NCBI RefSeq assembly: GCF_016650815.1
Contig: NZ_JAEKEZ010000006.1
Location: 255,501-319,500 of the forward strand
Reading direction: 5' to 3'
DNA: 64,000 nucleotides
Source: Pseudomonas sp. TH31
GTDB lineage: Bacteria; Pseudomonadota; Gammaproteobacteria; Pseudomonadales; Pseudomonadaceae
Part shown: in pieces, positions 58,871 through 64,000 of the stretch
How the letters are laid out: every line of letters begins with the position of its first letter
How positions within the stretch are numbered: position 1 is the stretch's first letter
Notes under the pieces: generated by a model
Told to the model about the DNA's origin: nothing
Database searches by the model: none
What the model saw: the letters and a program-made list of their open reading frames with translations, nothing else
Position numbers and translations under genes: made by a program

Positions 58871-59158
58871 TTAATCCTGCGGGTCGAGGTTATCCAGCGC
58901 CTGATTGACCGCCAGCTCGCCCAGCATGATGACCTGCGCAATCCCCAACATCGTGCTGCGCTGCGTGCCTTCCAGGTGTGCGGCGAAATCACTGGCCATG
59001 ATGCTGGCTGAGGAGAGGGATTCACAGGCGTGGGCCAATAGGCTTTCCGTGTCGATACCGGGGGCGATCATGAATGTTCTGCGGGGTTTGCGAGGGGTGG
59101 CGTTGATGCGCTCGGACAGGTTGTCCGATTCTGGCGGATCGGGGGTGATTTTTAGCAT
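58871..59158 (-). CDS. DUF6124 (formerly DUF3077-type) family small protein
   Basis: This 95-residue protein starts MLKITPDPPESDN and has a helical C-terminal half (ESLLAHACESLSSASIMASDF...), the pattern of the small DUF3077/DUF6124 proteins that occur in several copies in pseudomonads. Function is unknown; they have no signal peptide or membrane segment. A start seven codons upstream is possible but the GGAG site (ATCTCCT on the plus strand) fits ATG 59158. The gene stands alone behind a long structured leader, see 59159-59470. Confidence 0.72.
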   Translation of the reverse strand: MLKITPDPPESDNLSERINATPRKPRRTFMIAPGIDTESLLAHACESLSSASIMASDFAAHLEGTQRSTMLGIAQVIMLGELAVNQALDNLDPQD

Positions 59159-59470
59159 TGATGGATCTCCTGAAAACATAAGGAGCCAGCACCCTCGCTA
59201 CCAAACGAAGGGTGGCGGCCATACGCAGGTTGGTAGACCGGTTCAGGAACCCGGCGCGCCCGAAAGCGCCCTACGCATGGCCACCATGAAAGCAGAGACG
59301 GAAAACCTGCTAGGGGCAGAACCATGCGCCTGAAAACCCGGGCTACCAAACCCGATCGCTGATGTTCAGCGACGCGGAAAACGATAGAGCCCGAGACTTA
59401 GACGCACAAGCGGCGGATTCTGAAGTAGTCGTAGTACGTTACGCAAGGATGCGTAGGAAGTGAGAGTGTC
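59159..59470 (-). ncRNA. Candidate structured leader RNA of the DUF6124 gene
   Basis: No gene is supported here, but the transcript of the DUF6124 strand folds well. A 13-bp helix pairs 59217-59229 with 59270-59282; its two non-Watson-Crick positions are both G-U on the minus strand but A-C on the plus strand. It encloses CCGGTT..AACCCGG and GCGC..GCGC hairpins. Two more hairpins, 59190-59214 and 59339-59354, present the same loop TTTGGTAG, and the sequence CTACCAA (complement of 59230-59236) between them could kiss either loop. Further hairpins lie at 59357-59371 and 59440-59455. It could be a cis-acting regulatory RNA. Confidence 0.45.
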
Positions 59471-59510
59471 TGGAGATATCGATCAGCAGAGGTTTTCATT
59501 GCGCCTGCTG

Positions 59511-59651
59511 GCCTCTTCGCGAGCAGGCTCGCTCCCACAGGGATCTACTGTGAACGCGGGCCCCCTGTAGGAGCTGCCGGAGGCTGCGATCTTTTGATCT
59601 TTTTTAGGGCAAGATCAAAAGATCGCAGCCTCCGGCAGCTCCTACAGGGGG
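59511..59651. repeat. REP units including a perfect 41-bp palindrome
   Basis: One unpaired REP unit of the GAGCAGGCTCGCTCCCACAG type at about 59519-59540 is followed by arms at 59561-59601 and 59611-59651 that are perfectly complementary with a 9-bp spacer. A short direct repeat GACGATCCGGGGAA occurs just after, at 59655 and 59681. The region separates the DUF6124 leader from the pchP stop. Confidence 0.88.
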
Positions 59652-59712
59652 GCCGACGATCCGGGGAATCAGGGGAATCCGACGATCCGGGGAAGTCCAG
59701 AGGAGCCAGCGG

Positions 59713-60768
59713 TTACTGAATCTCTTCCGGCTTGACGATCACCCAGTTCTTGTCTGCCGTCACCGGCAAGCCTTCTTTGGCCTGGGCCGCTGCGTGCTTG
59801 GCCATCATGCCGTTGAGCTGGGTCATGTATTTGTCTTTGCGGTTGACCCACAAATGAATGCCACCCTTGGCCACATCAACACTGTGGAACAGCATGTAGC
59901 CATCGCTGGTCGGGGTATCGCCACCCACCAGCACCGGTTTTTTCCACTCATCGATGTAGGTCAGGATCGCCGCTTGCTTGCCGGCCATCCAGGTTGCCGG
60001 GGTCCACAGGTACGGGGTCAACTCGAGGCCAAGGTTGGCCTTCTCGTCATACTTGCCCGCGGTGATTTGCTTGCGCGCCGTGGTCAGTTCGCCAGTCTTG
60101 CGGTCCTTGAGCAGCGTGCTCACGCCAATCACGTTCTGCGGTTTGACGTTGTAGCCGTACTTTGGATCGGCAGCGACCATGCGCACCAGCTCTTCGGAAG
60201 CGGCGGTCATTACGTAGACCTCAATGCCGTTTTCCATCAGCTTGTTATACAGCTCAGCCTGGCCGGTGAAGACCTTCGGCGGCTGGACATCGATGTTCTT
60301 GACCACATCACCGTCGTAATAAGTGCTGGGCACCGGTTTGCCGGACGCCATCAGCTCATCGACATACCCCTTGAGCTCTTGAAGGGTGAAGCCTGCGAAC
60401 ACTTGGGCGACCCATGGATAGCAAACCATGTCGTCGATTTCACAGAGGCGATAGTAGTAGCTGAACAGGCTTTCCTTGTGGTCGGCGGTGTCCTTGAACG
60501 GAATCAGTTTCAGGGAGGGGTCGAGAGTCTCGCGGGTAATCAGGCCCTTGTTTTCCAGGAACGGCAGCAACGACTCTTCAAGGTCGTAGCGGTAACTGGT
60601 GTTGTCCATGTCGAACACCGCGAAGTTACCTTTGTTGGCATTGGCGGCGATCATCACGTCCAGTGCCTTGGCCTGATCGGCTGGCCAGTGTTTCAGGTCA
60701 GTTGCGAATGCTTGGCCAGCAAGGCCGAAGCAGATTGCGGCAGCGAGCATTTTCGGTGCGAATTTCAT
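59713..60768 (-). CDS. pchP: Phosphorylcholine phosphatase (HAD superfamily, secreted)
   Basis: This 351-residue enzyme resembles P. aeruginosa PchP, which releases phosphate from phosphorylcholine in the periplasm as part of choline use. A signal peptide ([22 protein letters not shown]) is cleaved after about residue 22. The HAD nucleophile motif is [14 protein letters not shown] with the two Asp residues near 53 and 55; motif [14 protein letters not shown] and motif [14 protein letters not shown] are present. No other choline genes are nearby. It is divergent from tcyP. Confidence 0.9.
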   Translation of the reverse strand: MKFAPKMLAAAICFGLAGQAFATDLKHWPADQAKALDVMIAANANKGNFAVFDMDNTSYRYDLEESLLPFLENKGLITRETLDPSLKLIPFKDTADHKESLFSYYYRLCEIDDMVCYPWVAQVFAGFTLQELKGYVDELMASGKPVPSTYYDGDVVKNIDVQPPKVFTGQAELYNKLMENGIEVYVMTAASEELVRMVAADPKYGYNVKPQNVIGVSTLLKDRKTGELTTARKQITAGKYDEKANLGLELTPYLWTPATWMAGKQAAILTYIDEWKKPVLVGGDTPTSDGYMLFHSVDVAKGGIHLWVNRKDKYMTQLNGMMAKHAAAQAKEGLPVTADKNWVIVKPEEIQ

Positions 60769-60892
60769 CTGCTATTTCTCCCCGGATCAAAGAGATCGAC
60801 GCTAACAAAAAAGTGTGACAGTTCTCGTCTGCCCGCGACCGCTTGCGTCCTGATTCCGTCAGCGGCATTCCCCTGCGCGGCATCGGCTTATT

Positions 60893-60922
60893 CCAAAAAC
60901 GACAGTCCACCTCTGTTTTTGG
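60893..60922. promoter_or_regulatory. Inverted repeat in the tcyP upstream region
   Basis: CCAAAAAC at 60893-60900 and GTTTTTGG at 60915-60922 form an 8-bp inverted repeat with a 14-bp spacer, followed by an AT-rich stretch (ATTAATTCATTAGATATC). It lies in the divergent gap between pchP and tcyP, 85 bp before tcyP, and could be an operator or part of the promoter region. I cannot name a regulator. Confidence 0.35.
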
Positions 60923-61007
60923 TATTAATTCATTAGATATCAAACTGTTAGGCTTGCCGGTTCGCAGTCACACAAGAAGGTGGCTGGCACAAGTCTATGG
61001 AGTCCTT

Positions 61008-62399
61008 ATGAATCTGCCGCTGATTCTCAATCTGCTGGTATTCCTCGCCCTGCTCTTCGGCCTGGCGCAAACACGTCACACCTCTTGGAGCCTGGCCAAG
61101 AAAGTCTTGCTTGCACTGGCCTTGGGCGTGGGTTTCGGCGTGGCGTTGCACGCCATTTACGGTGACGGCAACCCGGTGCTCAAATCCTCGATCGGCTGGT
61201 TCGATCTGGTCGGCAACGGTTACGTGCAGTTGCTGCAGATGATCGTGATCCCGCTGGTTTTCGCCTCGATCCTCAGCGCCGTGGCCCGTCTGCACAACGC
61301 CTCGTCGCTGGGCAAGATCAGCTTCCTGACCATCGGCACGCTGCTGTTCACCACCGCCATCGCAGCGCTGATCGGCATCGGCCTGACCAACCTGTTCGGC
61401 CTGACCGCCGATGGCCTGGTGGCCGGCACTCAGGAAATGGCCCGCCTGCAAACCATCCAGACCGACTACGCCGGCAAGGTCGCTGACCTGAATGTGCCGC
61501 AGTTGCTGCTGTCGTTCATCCCGCAGAACCCGTTCGCCGACCTGGCCCGCGCCAAGCCGACGTCGATCATCAGCGTGGTGATCTTCGCGGCCTTCCTCGG
61601 GGTCGCGGCGCTGCAACTGCTCAAGGATGATGTCGAGAAAGGTCAGAAAGTGATCAACGCCATCGACACCCTGCAAGCCTGGGTGATGCGCCTGGTGCGC
61701 CTGGTGATGAAGCTGACCCCATACGGCGTTTTGGCGCTGATGACCAAAGTGGTCGCCGGCTCCAACCTGCAAGACATCATCAAACTCGGCAGTTTCGTGG
61801 TGGTGTCCTACATCGGCCTCGGCCTGATGTTCGTCATCCATGGCCTGCTGGTATCGGCGTCCGGGATTAACCCGCTGCGCTTCTTCCGTAAAATCTGGCC
61901 CGTGCTGACCTTTGCCTTCACCAGCCGCTCCAGCGCAGCAAGCATTCCGTTGAGCATCGAGGTGCAGACCCGGCGCCTGGGCCTCCCGCAGTCCATCGCC
62001 AGTTTTGCCGCCTCGTTCGGCGCGACCATTGGCCAGAACGGCTGTGCCGGCCTGTACCCGGCGATGTTGGCGGTGATGGTCGCGCCGACCGTGGGCATCA
62101 ACCCGCTGGATCCGCTGTGGATCGCGACGTTGGTGGCGATTGTGACCCTGAGTTCGGCCGGTGTGGCCGGGGTCGGTGGCGGCGCGACGTTTGCCGCGTT
62201 GATCGTGCTGCCGGCCATGGGTTTGCCGGTGTCACTGGTGGCGTTGCTGATTTCGGTCGAGCCGCTGATCGATATGGGCCGCACGGCGTTGAACGTCAGC
62301 GGGTCGATTACGGCAGGGGCGATTACCAGCCAGATCATGCAGCAGACGGATAAAGAGCTGCTGGATGCGGATGAGCATGCGCAGTTGGCGCAGGCGTAG
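61008..62399 (+). CDS. tcyP: L-cystine:cation symporter, DAACS family (TcyP)
   Basis: This 463-residue inner-membrane carrier belongs to the dicarboxylate/amino acid:cation symporter family and is closest in layout to the L-cystine importer TcyP. Eight or more membrane segments are seen; the family signatures are [21 protein letters not shown] near residue 304 (first 20 residues given in part) and [20 protein letters not shown] near residue 340. I start at ATG 61008, preceded by a GGAG site; sequence upstream has AT-rich promoter character. The substrate could be other than cystine. The stop TAG is the first base triplet of the 94-bp array. Confidence 0.85.
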   Translation: MNLPLILNLLVFLALLFGLAQTRHTSWSLAKKVLLALALGVGFGVALHAIYGDGNPVLKSSIGWFDLVGNGYVQLLQMIVIPLVFASILSAVARLHNASSLGKISFLTIGTLLFTTAIAALIGIGLTNLFGLTADGLVAGTQEMARLQTIQTDYAGKVADLNVPQLLLSFIPQNPFADLARAKPTSIISVVIFAAFLGVAALQLLKDDVEKGQKVINAIDTLQAWVMRLVRLVMKLTPYGVLALMTKVVAGSNLQDIIKLGSFVVVSYIGLGLMFVIHGLLVSASGINPLRFFRKIWPVLTFAFTSRSSAASIPLSIEVQTRRLGLPQSIASFAASFGATIGQNGCAGLYPAMLAVMVAPTVGINPLDPLWIATLVAIVTLSSAGVAGVGGGATFAALIVLPAMGLPVSLVALLISVEPLIDMGRTALNVSGSITAGAITSQIMQQTDKELLDADEHAQLAQA

Positions 62400-62800
62400 G
62401 AGCTGCCGAAGGCTGCGATTTTTTCGCGGCTGATAAAGATCAAAAGATCGCAGGCTTCGCCAGCTCCTACAGGGCTCTACGCTGAATCTGTAGGAGCTGC
62501 CGCAGGCTGCGATCTTTTCGTGGCTGATAAAGATCAAAAGATCGCAGGCTTCGCCAGCTCCTACAGGGTTCTACGCTGAGTCTGTAGGAGCTGCCGCAGG
62601 CTGCGATCTTTTCGTGGCTGATAAAGATCAAAAGATCGCAGGCTTCGCCAGCTCCTACAGGGCTCTGCGCTGAATCTGTAGGAGCTGCCGAAGGCTGCGA
62701 TCTTTTCGCGGCGGGTAAAAATCAAAAGATCGCAGGCTTCGCCAGCTCCTACAGGGCTCTGCGCGGGACCTGTAGGAGCTGCCGCAGGCTGCGATCTTTT
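62397..62800. repeat. Tandem array of 94-bp REP units between tcyP and folA
   Basis: The sequence TAGGAGCTGCCG occurs at 62397, 62491, 62585, 62679 and 62773, a constant 94-bp period, so four full units and a partial fifth. Each unit is one inverted REP pair (GCAGGCTGCGATCTTTTC ... GATCAAAAGATCGCAGGC) plus a spacer such as CAGGGCTCTACGCTGAATCT. Units differ at a few positions. The first base triplet is the tcyP stop codon and the last unit runs into the folA stop codon at 62799-62801, so the array occupies the entire gap 62400-62798. Confidence 0.93.
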
Positions 62801-63311
62801 AGGCCTTCTCCCAAACCTCAAAGCTGTAAGCCGGCTTATCCCCCTCCGCCGGATTCGGCACATTCGACACCAGTTTCCACTGGTTCAAATCAAACGCCGG
62901 AAACCACGCATCGCCTTCCGGGCTCAACGCGACCCGCGTCAGGTACAGCCGATCGGCCTGTGCCAAGCCCTGGGCATACAACTGCGCCCCGCCGATCAGC
63001 ATCAGCTCATCAACGCCCTGCTCCTTCGCCCAAGCCTCGGCGCGAACAACCGCAGCCTCCAGCGACGGATAAACCTCCGCGCCCTCCAGCACCAGATCCG
63101 CCCGGCGGCTGACCACGATGTTCAACCGGCCCGGCAGCGGACGACCGAGGGAATCCCAAGTCTTGCGACCCATGATGATCGGCTTGCCCAGGGTGGTGGC
63201 CTTGAAGTATTTGAAGTCCCCCGGCAGGTGCCAGGGCATGCTGTTGTCGACGCCGATCACCCGGTTTTCACCGAGGGCTGCGATCAGGCTGAGGGGGAGT
63301 GATTTAGTCAT
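62799..63311 (-). CDS. folA: Dihydrofolate reductase
   Basis: FolA (170 aa) reduces dihydrofolate with NADPH. The family signatures ALGENRVIGVDNSMPWHLPGD (residues 12-32, substrate Asp equivalent region in LPGDFKYFK) and IIMGRKTWDSLGRPLPGR are present, as is the NADPH-binding MLIGGAQLYAQGL. Length is typical for Pseudomonas chromosomal DHFR. The stop codon lies in the last REP unit. Confidence 0.96.
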   Translation of the reverse strand: MTKSLPLSLIAALGENRVIGVDNSMPWHLPGDFKYFKATTLGKPIIMGRKTWDSLGRPLPGRLNIVVSRRADLVLEGAEVYPSLEAAVVRAEAWAKEQGVDELMLIGGAQLYAQGLAQADRLYLTRVALSPEGDAWFPAFDLNQWKLVSNVPNPAEGDKPAYSFEVWEKA

Positions 63312-63395
63312 GCCGCGAGGATACCAGAGCCTCCCTTTCCCCGATAAGCGCCACAGCGGTTATGCTCACCGTTCATTTAAGCGACGGGATGCCGC

Positions 63396-64000
63396 GTGAC
63401 TGAACTGAATAACCTCTGGCTGACGGAAACCATCCGTCTGCGCGAAGAACATGCCGGGCCACTGGACGATCTGGAAGCCAACCGACTGGCCCGCACGGCT
63501 GGCGGCGACCTGCCGACACGGATTCAACGCCGTGCCCTGTGGCTGGCCGAGCGCGATGGACTGAGCAACGCGCTCACCCACTGGCTGCAAGGTGCGCGAC
63601 TGGCATTGCTGGTGCTGGCAATACTGGCCGTGGTCAGCGGTGCCGGCCTCGCGTTTGCGGCGCTGAGCGACGGGCAAATGGCAGTGAATGTGTTCTGGGC
63701 CCTGGGCAGTTTGCTCGGGCTGAACCTGATTCTGCTACTGAGCTGGGCCTTGGGCCTGGTGTTTGCCGGTGAACACGGCGCCACCCTCGCACGCTTATGG
63801 CTGTGGCTCAGCGAAAAACTCGCCCGCGACGCCAAAGCCGCACAACTGGCCCCGGCCCTGCTGCTGTTGCTGCAACGGCACAAACTCAATCGCTGGGCCA
63901 TCGGCGTGCTGGTCAACAGCTTGTGGCTGTTGGCGATGCTCAGTGCCCTGGCGATTCTGCTGACGCTGATGGCAACGCGGCGCTACGGCTTTGTCTGGGA
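63396..64000 (+). CDS. DUF2868 domain-containing membrane protein, cut by the window end
   Basis: From a GTG at 63396 the frame stays open to the end of the window (201 codons). The N-terminus MTELNNLWLTETIRLREEHAG is soluble, followed by hydrophobic segments near residues 70-90, 98-123 and 165-195. This is the DUF2868 family gene that lies beside folA in pseudomonads; its function is unknown. The GTG start is chosen because the coding character begins there and folA is divergent just upstream. Confidence 0.8.
   Translation, partial: MTELNNLWLTETIRLREEHAGPLDDLEANRLARTAGGDLPTRIQRRALWLAERDGLSNALTHWLQGARLALLVLAILAVVSGAGLAFAALSDGQMAVNVFWALGSLLGLNLILLLSWALGLVFAGEHGATLARLWLWLSEKLARDAKAAQLAPALLLLLQRHKLNRWAIGVLVNSLWLLAMLSALAILLTLMATRRYGFVW

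Noticed and set aside
59222..59333. Small protein gene in the DUF6124 leader
   Set aside because: Short frames exist on both strands but lack ribosome binding sites; the RNA pairing explains the conservation-like structure better.
60843..61007. N-terminal extension of tcyP
   Set aside because: The in-frame sequence upstream is AT-rich promoter-like DNA and would put soluble residues before the first membrane segment of the family.
62397..62800. CRISPR array at the 94-bp repeats
   Set aside because: The intervals between the repeated parts are themselves repeated, so there are no spacers; the units are REP pairs.

Overview
The window is chromosomal DNA of a Pseudomonas of the fluorescens group. 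Three things point there: high GC coding sequence with strong codon bias, a gene order that follows the Pseudomonas aeruginosa region from folA to the pil-chp cluster block after block, and many fluorescens-type REP palindromes (GTAGGAGCTGCCG..CTGCGATCTTTTGATC and TGTGGGAGCGGGCTTGCTCGCGAA families). I see no prophage, CRISPR array, tRNA or rRNA. The species assignment is inference.

Layout. 25-7419 (minus): a complete malonate decarboxylase operon, mdcABCDEGH, followed by the transporter madLM. A MITE-like palindrome sits between mdcH and madL. 7606-17662 (minus): the Pil-Chp chemosensory cluster pilG-H-I-J-chpA-chpC, without pilK and chpB. 17887-23932 (plus): gshB, a tonB gene, algH/yqgE, ruvX, and the pyrimidine genes pyrR-pyrB-pyrC'. 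23935-24427: a 4 x 125 bp tandem array that has copied the 3' end of the neighbouring TM2 gene. 25068-33893: a C40 peptidase, pilT (no pilU beside it), yggS-proC-yggT-yggU, metX-metW, a DUF4426 gene, rdgB-hemW and a DUF3392 gene. 34025-45308: trmB, thiG, thiS, DUF423, mtgA, rpoH, ftsX-ftsE-ftsY, two M16 peptidases and rsmD. 45365-51868: a YheT-type hydrolase, a truncated AraC regulator, a rhodanese, and the long-chain alcohol/aldehyde oxidation genes laoR/laoCBA. 51984-64000: coaD, ferredoxin, mutM, an HDOD protein, an RlmI-like methyltransferase, ilvD, a DUF6124 gene with a structured leader, pchP, tcyP, a 4 x 94 bp REP array, folA and a DUF2868 gene that runs off the window.

Most of the content is core metabolism and cell machinery. 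MdcA-E with MdcC as acyl carrier decarboxylates malonate taken up by MadLM, while MdcB, MdcG and MdcH make, attach and charge the prosthetic group. PilG/H/I/J and ChpA/C form a chemosensory pathway for type IV pili, and the PilT motor is encoded about 8 kb away. LaoR probably represses laoCBA through a palindrome between them.

Two features stand out. First, nine otherwise conserved genes, among them ilvD, chpA, thiG and ftsX, are broken by ten single-base deletions. Seven of the ten fall where the intact gene would read CCCGGG, CCCCGGG or CCCGGGG. This looks like a systematic read or assembly error at one motif rather than real gene loss, so I annotate these genes as joined, frameshifted CDSs. 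Second, the DUF6124 gene has a roughly 300-nt leader that folds well only on its own coding strand: a 13-bp helix with two G-U wobbles, and two hairpins with the same 8-nt loop whose complement lies between them. It is the best candidate here for an undescribed element.
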